Position numbers and translations under genes: made by a program
In this document: in pieces, positions 1 through 5,808 of the stretch
How the letters are laid out: each line of letters starts with the position of its first letter
Position numbering within the stretch: position 1 is the stretch's first letter
Assembly: GCA_900754745.1 (NCBI GenBank)
Contig: CAAEEB010000084.1
Span: 1-17,057, forward strand
Length of the DNA stretch: 17,057 bases
DNA from: an uncultured Collinsella sp.
Lineage (GTDB): Bacteria; Actinomycetota; Coriobacteriia; Coriobacteriales; Coriobacteriaceae
Direction: 5' to 3'
Notes under the pieces: generated by a model
The model's input: the letters and a program-made list of their open reading frames with translations, nothing else
What the model was told of the DNA's origin: nothing
Database searches by the model: none

Positions 1-60
1 AACGTTATCTCAACGTTCGCCCCCGCTTATATGTCGACCGTTTTTCTAGCGCGTCCTCCG

Positions 61-537
61 TCACGACAGGTAAGAGCGAAGGATGGTGAGCCAGCGTGGG
101 GTTTCGAGGTGGATGATATCGGTGGGAACTCCGGCGGGAGCGTGGCCACCAAAGAGCAGGCCCGCGTCTGCCGGGTTGATAAGGCGCACGATCCATACGG
201 CAACGACCAGCACGCACAGAACAATAACCGCAATGTCGATGCCGCGCTTTAGCTTGCTCGACGTCACCTCCTCGCGCACGAACGCGAGCACAAACGCAAT
301 CGGCACCACCCAAAACAGCGGATGGTAGGCAAAGGCCGCCGCAAAATCGAGGCGCAGTGCTGCCAGCCAGGCCCTCGTCATGCCACATCCCGGACAGGGA
401 ATGCCCGTCATCAGGCGAAACACGCAGCCGATATCGAGCAGGTAGAGTGCGAGCCAGGCGACAAAGAGCGCGCCGATGCAAGAAAGGGCGCGGCGAATGA
501 GTTCCGCCGCGCCCTTATGTCCCTGGGAGCTGTTCAC
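61..537 (-). CDS. DUF2752 domain membrane protein
   Basis: Small membrane protein of about 158 residues; the family has no established biochemical role. The diagnostic DUF2752 core is visible: a first hydrophobic helix (about residues 20-40) running into a C-P-G-C-G-M-T-R motif (C48, C51), then a short amphipathic stretch and an A-Y-H-P-L-F-W segment. Two more hydrophobic helices follow (about 78-92 and 102-120). I chose the GTG at 535-537 because it lies 13 bases after the stop of the upstream zinc-ribbon gene, with a weak AAGAG at 542-546. An ATG at 597 would need a 47-base overlap with that gene. The tight spacing suggests co-transcription with the DUF4234 gene. A terminator-like inverted repeat lies inside its first codons (484-516). 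The family call is firm; the exact start is less so. Confidence 0.8.
   Translation of the reverse strand: MNSSQGHKGAAELIRRALSCIGALFVAWLALYLLDIGCVFRLMTGIPCPGCGMTRAWLAALRLDFAAAFAYHPLFWVVPIAFVLAFVREEVTSSKLKRGIDIAVIVLCVLVVAVWIVRLINPADAGLLFGGHAPAGVPTDIIHLETPRWLTILRSYLS
484..516 (-). terminator. Terminator-like perfect inverted repeat inside the DUF2752 gene start
   Basis: The arms 484-495 and 505-516 are perfectly complementary over 12 bases, GC-rich, with a 9-base loop. On the minus strand the second arm runs into TTTCTT. The shape is that of an intrinsic terminator with an imperfect U-tract. It sits about 20-50 bases after the GTG start of the DUF2752 gene, so it could attenuate expression of that gene relative to the upstream zinc-ribbon gene. 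That function is inference. Confidence 0.45.
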
Positions 538-550
538 GCCGCTCTTATCG

Positions 551-1228
551 TTAGGCACGAGCGCCAAGACGGACGTTATAAGCCGTTGCCATGGCATTGG
601 TATTCTTGATGATGATGTTCATGGCAAAGATGGGGCCAAGGCCGCACAGCAGCGCGCCGACGATCTGCCACATAAGAACGGTGGTACCGTTCTCCTGGAA
701 CATCAGGCCATAGCGAGGAGCATTAGCCTGCAGGCGGTTGCCGATCTTGTAGTACCAGTAGTGTGCGTAGAAGCCGCAGGTCACGAACGACAGCAGGATA
801 AATGCTGCCAGACCCGGCGTGGAATCGCCGTCGTCCTGGCACATGACATTGATGTCGCGAGCGAGGCAATAGAGGAAGTAATATGAATAGATGCCGCAGG
901 TCACGATGGAAAGCAGGAGCCAGCCGATCACGCCACGGTCGGTTTTAATCGGAGCATAGCCCATCGGGGCAGGTGCAGGCTGCTGAGCATACTGCTGCTG
1001 ACCGGTGTACTGCTGCTGGCCGGCGTACTGCTGCTGAGGCTGAGGCTGAACTGCCTGAACCGGAGTGGGCTGAATCTGCGTGGGCTGCGGAGCAGGCTGG
1101 GGCTGAGGTGCAGGCTGCGGCGCGGGCTGCGGAGCAGGAGCAGCGGAAGCGGCACCGACGGCAGAACCGCAGACGGGGCAGAATTTGGCATCATCCGAAA
1201 TGGGAGAACCACAAGTGGGACAGAACAT
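551..1228 (-). CDS. Zinc-ribbon DUF4234 membrane protein
   Basis: Protein of 225 residues. It opens with a zinc ribbon (C3-x2-C6-x10-C17-x2-C20), followed by a low-complexity Pro/Gln/Ala linker to about residue 90. The linker contains three QQQY-type units. A DUF4234-type membrane domain fills the rest. It has two matching hydrophobic segments, each with a V-T-C-G-I/F-Y motif, and a third helix near residues 185-210. Start ATG 1226-1228 is supported by AAGGAG at 1235-1240. The ribbon presumably faces the cytoplasm; its partner is unknown. The next gene upstream (1424-2776) carries the same ribbon, but a strong terminator separates the two, so this gene probably has its own promoter in 1229-1380. 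It likely forms a transcription unit with the DUF2752 gene. Domain call firm, function unknown. Confidence 0.85.
   Translation of the reverse strand: MFCPTCGSPISDDAKFCPVCGSAVGAASAAPAPQPAPQPAPQPQPAPQPTQIQPTPVQAVQPQPQQQYAGQQQYTGQQQYAQQPAPAPMGYAPIKTDRGVIGWLLLSIVTCGIYSYYFLYCLARDINVMCQDDGDSTPGLAAFILLSFVTCGFYAHYWYYKIGNRLQANAPRYGLMFQENGTTVLMWQIVGALLCGLGPIFAMNIIIKNTNAMATAYNVRLGARA
990..1040 (-). repeat. 18-bp tandem repeat encoding QQQYxG units
   Basis: Two near-identical 18-base units, 990-1007 and 1008-1025, start with tactgctgctg. A third partial unit starts at 1026. On the coding strand they encode Gln-Gln-Gln-Tyr-(Ala/Thr)-Gly in the linker between zinc ribbon and membrane domain. A Pro-Gln-Ala-rich stretch follows at about 1060-1145. 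Whole-codon units of this type can change copy number without a frameshift. Confidence 0.75.
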
Positions 1229-1303
1229 AAGCTTCTCCTTTTCCTAAGGCGTTGCACGCCTTCAAACCTTACATGACTATGTTCTCAACAATAGCCGCGA
1301 CGT

Positions 1304-1315
1304 TGTTGCGCAACA
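1304..1315. promoter_or_regulatory. 12-bp perfect palindrome upstream of the zinc-ribbon DUF4234 gene
   Basis: The sequence TGTTGCGCAACA is its own reverse complement. Related half-sites lie beside it: CAACAA at 1286-1291 and TTGTTG at 1303-1308. The cluster is about 60-90 bases before the start codon at 1228, in the region that must hold that gene's promoter. It may be a repressor or activator operator. No convincing -35/-10 pair was identified nearby. Confidence 0.35.
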
Positions 1316-1380
1316 TTGACCAATTTCCGAGAAATTTTGCTGCAATCGTTTTCCCGGGCATTTTCTTGCTTTCGCAGTAG

Positions 1381-1415
1381 AAAAAGGCGCCCCGGGCTCA
1401 GTTGCCCAGGGCGCC
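1381..1415 (-). terminator. Intrinsic terminator of the zinc-ribbon DUF4013 gene
   Basis: The arms 1386-1397 and 1404-1415 form a 12-base GC-rich stem with one mismatch and a 6-base loop. On the minus strand a run of five T (1385 to 1381) follows directly. It begins 9 bases after the stop codon at 1424. Confidence 0.9.
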
Positions 1416-1423
1416 TCGACCGA

Positions 1424-2776
1424 CTATTCGGTTTGATTGTTTTCGGCAGCAGGATTATCGCCCGGCTCATCCGCCGGCGTGGCAACGGCATTCCAATCGG
1501 GTTCCGCAGGCGTCGCCTCGGGCGCCGGTACGGGTTCAGGGGCAGGTGCCGGAGCAGGTGCAGGCGCGGGTGCCGGGGCAGGGGCAGGCGCAGGTGCCGG
1601 GGCAGGCGCAGGGGCAGCACCAGTGGCGGCCGTGGGATTGAACCCCGCAGGAGCAGGCTTCTTCTCACCCGGGAGCACAAACGTCAGGACATCGTCGGCA
1701 TCCTCATCGGCCCACTCGCTGGCATGACGTGCCGCCCAATAGCCAACGGCGCGATACTTGAGCATCTTGCCAAACACAGTCAGGAACACCGTGACAAAGG
1801 CAACGATCATCAAGAACAGAATGAGCGTGATGCCGCCGCCCTCGATGATTGCCTCAAGACCCGTGGGGCGATAGTAATAGCTATACATACCAAACGTAGC
1901 AATGGCGCCGAAGATGGCGGTGAAGATCCACGTGATGATGTGCGACACGATGCCCGTCAAAAACTCGGGGAGAATCGATGCGCAGAACAACTTGCCCAGG
2001 TTGGCCTTATAGGACTTCCAAACCTTCTCAAGCGAGAACGCGCTCTCCACGCGCCCGACGACGGCAAAGTGCATCACGGCGGCATCACCAAACATCTTAA
2101 AGAAGATGCCCAGTACCACCGACACGATCATGGCAAAGACAAGCAGCCCCATCGAACCGATGAGGGCACCCTCAAGACCGCTCCAACCATTGAAATAATA
2201 TGAACCGACGGCACCGATCACGACGCTCTCGATAGCCGAGAACACCACGCCAATCACCGGAATAATGGCCACGAACTCGAGCACACCGGTAATGACAGAC
2301 GAGAAAATGCCCAATCCAAACGAGGTCGAGCGCAGCAGCGGACGCTCCATGCCGTTATCATCCTTGAGCGACAGGTCACGACCCCACTCGATGGCAAAGC
2401 CCGCGCCGCACACGCTTGCCACGTACGCGAGCAAAAAGCCAATGGCCGCTGCGATACCGCCGATAACGGGGATAAACAGCACCAGCACCGAGACAACACA
2501 GATCAGCGCCGGCAAAAAGGCGATCTGGCATACTCGAACCAAGGCGCCGGGAACCTTAAGCATGTCGTTGAAGGCCTGAGCCATACAACCCTTGGGCGCG
2601 TTCATAGCCGGCTGGGGCGCAACGAACGGCTGCGGCTGGGCAAACGGCTGACCCTGCGGCTGAGGTTGAGCTTGCGGAGCGGGACCGGCGGCCTTAACCT
2701 CGGTATTAGGGGCACCGCACACGCCGCAGAACTTGTCGTTATCGCCCATGGGGGCGCCACACTGCGAACAGAACAT
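1424..2776 (-). CDS. Zinc-ribbon DUF4013 polytopic membrane protein with an Ala-Pro tail
   Basis: Protein of about 450 residues. It has an N-terminal zinc ribbon (C3-x2-C6-x10-C17-x2-C20, same spacing as the neighbouring DUF4234 protein) and a Pro/Gln linker (about 30-60). A DUF4013-like membrane domain (about 65-355) has several hydrophobic helices and the typical soluble turn around G-R-V-E-S-A-F (about 241-247). A tail of alternating Ala-Pro (about 387-415) ends acidic. Start ATG 2774-2776 is chosen because the zinc ribbon begins there and AAGGG (2786-2790) lies 9 bases upstream. The in-frame ATG at 2785 abuts that site, and longer starts add non-homologous residues. The gene is followed by a strong terminator, so it is probably monocistronic. 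Function unknown; the ribbon-linker-membrane plan suggests a membrane adaptor, by inference only. Confidence 0.85.
   Translation of the reverse strand: MFCSQCGAPMGDNDKFCGVCGAPNTEVKAAGPAPQAQPQPQGQPFAQPQPFVAPQPAMNAPKGCMAQAFNDMLKVPGALVRVCQIAFLPALICVVSVLVLFIPVIGGIAAAIGFLLAYVASVCGAGFAIEWGRDLSLKDDNGMERPLLRSTSFGLGIFSSVITGVLEFVAIIPVIGVVFSAIESVVIGAVGSYYFNGWSGLEGALIGSMGLLVFAMIVSVVLGIFFKMFGDAAVMHFAVVGRVESAFSLEKVWKSYKANLGKLFCASILPEFLTGIVSHIITWIFTAIFGAIATFGMYSYYYRPTGLEAIIEGGGITLILFLMIVAFVTVFLTVFGKMLKYRAVGYWAARHASEWADEDADDVLTFVLPGEKKPAPAGFNPTAATGAAPAPAPAPAPAPAPAPAPAPAPAPAPEPVPAPEATPAEPDWNAVATPADEPGDNPAAENNQTE
1535..1622 (-). repeat. Simple-sequence repeat encoding the Ala-Pro tail
   Basis: A run of imperfect 6-base units (GCAGGN/GCCGGN on the plus strand) encodes about 14 consecutive Ala-Pro pairs in the C-terminal tail of the DUF4013 protein. 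Several units are identical at the DNA level, so slippage or recombination could alter the copy number in steps of two residues. Confidence 0.8.
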
Positions 2777-2925
2777 CGAAATCATCCCTTCGTATCTAGA
2801 GCGAATCACCTGGATCGCAAACGATGTCTTTGGCATCATTATCGCCCAATGTGGGGACAAATACCGCAAGATGACCGATTTGCAACGTAGCCGGTTTGTT
2901 CAATGATTCGAAGGGTACGACCGGG

Positions 2926-3948
2926 CTAGTTCGTGCCGCGGAAGCCCTTGCCGACGATTTCGGAGCTATCGACGATGGTGATGAAGGCGCCAGGGTCAAT
3001 CTCGCGGGTATAGCGGCGCAGTTGCACTGCCTCGCGACGGCTCAGCACGCTCATGATCACCGTGACGCACTTGCCCGAGAAGGCGCCATAGCCACGGCTG
3101 ATCGTTGCCGTGCGGTTGAGATGCTTGACGATAAACTCCTCGACCTTAAGGGGCTCGGAGCAAATGATCGTGCAGACCTTACGCAGGTGAATGCTCTCGA
3201 TAGCCTTGTCGACCACAAGCGTCTTGGCAAACAGGCCAAGCACGCAGTACAGACCGACGCGCGGGCCATACAGGAAAGCCGCGACGGTCACGATGCCGAT
3301 ATCGACCAGCAACAGGGCACGGCCGATCTCAAGTGTCGTGCGGCGCTTGAGGATCATGGCAAGGATGTCAGTGCCGCCCGTCGAGGCGCCAATGTCAAAG
3401 ACAATGGCACTGCCCAGCGCCGGCAAGATGACGGCAAAACACAGGTCGAGCCACATATCGCCCGTCATCGAAACATCCGTCGGAATGAAGAGCTCAAACA
3501 GCGAGACGTAGGCCGAAAGCGCAAACGAGGCAAAGACGCTCCAAAGGATTGCCTTGCGCTCCAAAAAGATAAAACCCAAGATGACCAGGACCGCGTTGAT
3601 AATCCACATAAAGACGCCGACGGGCAGAGTCGGGAACAGCGTGGAAAGAATGACCGACACGCCCGAGGTGCCGCCGAAGGCAAAGTGATTGGGGGTTTTA
3701 AAGGCCACGATGGCGAACGCCGTGAGGACCAGGCCCAGATTGAGCTCGGCAAAAAAGCGCGGAAAGCCTGGCTCCTGGCTGCGCTTGCGGCCGGCGCGCT
3801 CGCCACGTTCGATATCCTCGCGACCGACAACGCGCTCCATCGGCACCACCGGAGGACGATGCATCTCCTCGGCGGCACGCGACGCCGCCTCTGCCGCAGC
3901 GGCTTCAATCGCCCATGCCTTGCTTTCGGTCTCGTGTTCGTCGGCCAT
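2926..3948 (-). CDS. YitT-family membrane protein (DUF161 + DUF2179)
   Basis: Protein of 340 residues. Residues 1-60 are a polar, Ala/Glu-rich extension not typical of the family, possibly a short coiled coil. A membrane region of about five to six helices follows (about 68-240), with the YitT signatures F-G-G-T-S-G-V-S and G-A-S-T-G-G-T-D. The C-terminus is a soluble DUF2179-type domain (about 255-335) beginning T-I-I-C-S and containing R-G-Y-G-A-F-S-G. The family is widespread in Firmicutes and Actinobacteria; its transport or binding substrate is not established. Start ATG 3946-3948 has GAAGGG about 9 bases upstream and the open frame starts there. It appears to be a single-gene unit, with the Asp23 operon terminator upstream. 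I saw no clear terminator after it. Confidence 0.9.
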   Translation of the reverse strand: MADEHETESKAWAIEAAAAEAASRAAEEMHRPPVVPMERVVGREDIERGERAGRKRSQEPGFPRFFAELNLGLVLTAFAIVAFKTPNHFAFGGTSGVSVILSTLFPTLPVGVFMWIINAVLVILGFIFLERKAILWSVFASFALSAYVSLFELFIPTDVSMTGDMWLDLCFAVILPALGSAIVFDIGASTGGTDILAMILKRRTTLEIGRALLLVDIGIVTVAAFLYGPRVGLYCVLGLFAKTLVVDKAIESIHLRKVCTIICSEPLKVEEFIVKHLNRTATISRGYGAFSGKCVTVIMSVLSRREAVQLRRYTREIDPGAFITIVDSSEIVGKGFRGTN

Positions 3949-4064
3949 TACGGCAACCCTTCGTTAACAATTTGGAAACAATGCGCCCATTAGGGTAACG
4001 CGGAACGTGGGGATTGCAACCCTTAGTTAGACGAGCGGTATGCCTGCATCGGGGGCATACAAAT

Positions 4065-4102
4065 AACGGCCGGCCGCACATACATCCGTGCGACCGGCCG
4101 TT
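4065..4102 (-). terminator. Strong hairpin downstream of the Asp23 operon
   Basis: The arms 4065-4079 and 4088-4102 form a 15-base stem with one mismatch and an 8-base loop. On the minus strand TTATTT follows; on the plus strand TTTGACGTTTT follows. Its place after the asp23-like gene and before the YitT gene fits an intrinsic terminator for the operon. A smaller 7-base stem (4038-4044 with 4054-4060) follows it on the minus strand. Confidence 0.75.
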
Positions 4103-4157
4103 TGACGTTTTCGCAGATAAAACCTGCCAAAACAAACCTGTCCCTTTTTTGGAGGTT
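4103..4157 (+). repeat. Dispersed palindromic repeat, copy B
   Basis: This 55-base element matches the reverse complement of 8985-9039 with only a few mismatches. It contains AAACCTGCCAAAA, a loop with AAACCTGTCCC, then a slightly degenerate return arm TTTTTTGGAGGTT that lacks one base of the partner arm. Its right end overlaps the TAA stop (4156-4158) of the Asp23 gene. Read on the minus strand it gives a stem followed by TTTTATC, so it may also assist termination. Confidence 0.75.
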
Positions 4158-4683
4158 ATTCGTGCTGGCTGGTGCGGTGCTCGTACTCCTCGGGGGTGAT
4201 GACATCCTCGATGCGCAGGTTGACGCCTGCCACCTCAAGGCCGGTCATCGCGGCCAGACGCTCGGTGACGCGCGCCTTAACGTCGTCAAAGATCGCAGGC
4301 GCATAGGCGCCGTACTCGATGATGACCGAGATGTTGACGACCACGCGGTTGTCGTCGGTGACCTCGACCGTCACGCCCTTGGTCAGGTTCTCGGCACCAA
4401 ACTGTTCCTGCACAAAGTGCATAAGGTTACCCTTCATGCCCAGAACGTGCGGCACCTCGCGGGTGGCCATGGCGACGATCTTCTCGATCACGCCGTTGGA
4501 ATAGGTCAGCGAGTCCTCGGACTCGTCCGCCTCCTCGTCCATCTCCTCGTTGTCCTCGTCCGCATCGGACTCGGCCTCGACGAGTGCCTCGTCCTCGAGC
4601 GTTACGTCCTCCGCCTCGGCGGCGACGGCCTCATTCGCCTCGAGCTCGGTATCGGCTACATCGACCTTCGTGTTAAAAGCCAT
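4156..4683 (-). CDS. Asp23/Gls24 family envelope stress protein
   Basis: Protein of 175 residues. The conserved Asp23 domain covers about residues 58-165, from the L-T-Y-S-N-G-V-I-E-K-I-V-A start through G-V-T-V-E-V, V-N-I-S-V-I-I-E-Y-G and V-A-G-V-N-L-R-I-E-D-V. Residues 10-57 form an unusually long, strongly acidic Glu/Asp/Ala extension. In Staphylococcus the family coats the membrane by binding AmaP; the same partner is encoded two genes upstream. Start ATG 4681-4683 is preceded by a near-perfect AAGGAGG. It is the last gene of the AmaP-DUF2273-Asp23 operon. A dispersed repeat begins at its stop codon. The family assignment is firm; a role in envelope stress is inferred from the family and locus. 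Confidence 0.92.
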   Translation of the reverse strand: MAFNTKVDVADTELEANEAVAAEAEDVTLEDEALVEAESDADEDNEEMDEEADESEDSLTYSNGVIEKIVAMATREVPHVLGMKGNLMHFVQEQFGAENLTKGVTVEVTDDNRVVVNISVIIEYGAYAPAIFDDVKARVTERLAAMTGLEVAGVNLRIEDVITPEEYEHRTSQHE

Positions 4684-4727
4684 GGTTCCTCCTTATGCCT
4701 GCCGCAGATGCGACAGTCGAATTCATA

Positions 4728-5105
4728 TTAGCGGCCGCTAAACAGACGGCCGAAGAAGTTGACGATACCGTTCTCGCCGTCGCGAATCTGGCCGATCACG
4801 GCGCCGATCAGCACAAAGAATGCGATGACGAGCGTGTCCCACAGACCCAACGTAAGTACCAGCACGGCGAGGATAAAGCCTGCCAAGGCGCCGAGCGTAG
4901 TGTTGGGGTGGCGCACGGCGTAGCTCCAGATAGCAGCGCCCGTACCTTTGATGAGACCCATGGCCTCGTCAAAGTCGTTGGCGGCGCTGTCGTGCTGCTC
5001 GCCGGCCTCGGGCTTGGTGTCGGCGGACTCGCCTGCCGGCGTAGCGTTCTGGTCGATCGTCAGGCGCGGCGTGCGGGCGGTCTTGTCTTGATTGGTATCA
5101 CTCAC
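4728..5105 (-). CDS. DUF2273 small membrane protein
   Basis: Protein of about 125 residues. The first 50 are polar and probably disordered. Two closely spaced transmembrane helices follow (about 70-87 and 90-107) in the pattern T-L-G-A-L-A-G-F and V-L-I-G-A-V-I-G-Q, ending in a short basic tail N-F-F-G-R-L-F. This is the DUF2273 arrangement usually found beside Asp23 genes. The GTG at 5103-5105 is chosen because GGAGG (5112-5116) lies 6 bases upstream. It overlaps the end of the AmaP gene by 8 bases, a sign of translational coupling. Upstream in-frame ATGs would run through the AmaP coding sequence in another frame. Confidence 0.88.
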   Translation of the reverse strand: MSDTNQDKTARTPRLTIDQNATPAGESADTKPEAGEQHDSAANDFDEAMGLIKGTGAAIWSYAVRHPNTTLGALAGFILAVLVLTLGLWDTLVIAFFVLIGAVIGQIRDGENGIVNFFGRLFSGR

Positions 5106-5643
5106 CGGAAACCTCCACGGTCTGGACGGTAGTCTTGGACGGCAAAAAACGGACGCGCGCGGTCGTGCCCGGCGTGCCGAGCATGGTGTCGCAGGCCTTC
5201 TCGATGCGCTGCTGCATCGAGGTGGCAAGAGCGGCAACGTCCTTGTCATCGAGCGCGATGGCCTCGACCTTAAAACGAACGCGCGACTCGTCGGAGCCTT
5301 GAACGCGTGCCTCGATATGCTCAACCATCACGCGATCATCGCACTCTGCCGCGGCACGGGCGCACGAGGAAAGCGCTGCGAGCGTGACCTCGATATTGCG
5401 CTCCCCCGCCGGATGCACGCAGGACGGCTCGCGACGCGCGAACATCAGGCGGAAAAAACCGATGAGCACGCCAAGCGCCACGATAGCGGCACACACCGTA
5501 ACGACGACGCGAGGCATGGCGTCACGCAGCAGCAGCATAAAGCGATACGTATACGGTCCCCAGAACTGGCAGACAAGCGTACCCAGCGCCACGATGGCGG
5601 CGGCAAGATACACGATCGCTAGGGCTCGTTTGAGTACGCGCAC
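5098..5643 (-). CDS. amaP: Alkaline shock response membrane anchor protein AmaP
   Basis: Protein of about 181 residues. Two N-terminal transmembrane helices (about 7-27 and 45-67) are followed by a soluble domain (about 75-175) with alternating strand-like segments such as R-V-R-F-K-V-E-A and T-A-R-V-R-F-L. This is the AmaP layout: a membrane anchor whose cytoplasmic part recruits Asp23. The GTG at 5641-5643 is chosen because AAGGGAG (5649-5655) lies 5 bases upstream. Earlier in-frame ATGs (5694, 5772) have no ribosome site and lie in the promoter/terminator region. It is the first gene of the operon, overlapping DUF2273 by 8 bases. Length and context fit the family well. Confidence 0.85.
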   Translation of the reverse strand: MRVLKRALAIVYLAAAIVALGTLVCQFWGPYTYRFMLLLRDAMPRVVVTVCAAIVALGVLIGFFRLMFARREPSCVHPAGERNIEVTLAALSSCARAAAECDDRVMVEHIEARVQGSDESRVRFKVEAIALDDKDVAALATSMQQRIEKACDTMLGTPGTTARVRFLPSKTTVQTVEVSGE

Positions 5644-5648
5644 GCGCG

Positions 5649-5655
5649 CTCCCTT
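5649..5655 (-). promoter_or_regulatory. Ribosome binding site that sets the AmaP GTG start
   Basis: AAGGGAG on the minus strand, five bases before the GTG at 5643. It is the only good Shine-Dalgarno match in the 5' part of this open frame and decides the start. Confidence 0.7.
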
Positions 5656-5692
5656 CAGGTTTCGGTCCACAGAATGCAAAACGATTCGCATC

Positions 5693-5698
5693 ATTATA
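5693..5698 (-). promoter_or_regulatory. Candidate -10 box of the AmaP operon
   Basis: A perfect TATAAT on the minus strand, about 50 bases before the AmaP start codon. The hexamer 17 bases upstream is a poor -35. The box immediately follows the U-tract of the yebC terminator hairpin, so the site may be chance, or a stress sigma factor may use a different -35. Confidence 0.35.
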
Positions 5699-5739
5699 AA
5701 AGAGCCGGGTCCGGTGCCATACGCACGCGGATCCGGCTC
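5699..5739 (-). terminator. Intrinsic terminator of yebC
   Basis: The arms 5702-5712 and 5729-5739 form an 11-base GC-rich stem with one wobble. TTTT follows on the minus strand. It lies about 70 bases after the yebC stop. Its T-run merges into the TATAAT of the putative downstream promoter. Confidence 0.75.
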
Positions 5740-5808
5740 ATCTATTCCACGAGGCTTGCATGCTCGCTTCATTATGCCCAGATATGCACGGCTTAACCCG
5801 TGTGGGCG

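Noticed and set aside
1..17. Two AACGTT palindromes eleven bases apart at the left edge
   Set aside because: Too short and too close to the edge to judge; the downstream gene context is outside the window.
1535..1622. Possible CRISPR-like or minisatellite array
   Set aside because: The units are short, contiguous and in frame with an Ala-Pro tail; there are no spacers.
2896..3993. 365-codon plus-strand frame opposite the YitT gene
   Set aside because: Highly charged, featureless translation lying antisense to a well-supported membrane protein; a codon-bias shadow.
5106..5324. Longer N-terminus for the DUF2273 protein starting at 5324
   Set aside because: The added part is Arg/Pro/Ser-rich, lies in another frame of the AmaP coding sequence, and has no ribosome site, while GTG 5105 has GGAGG at good spacing.
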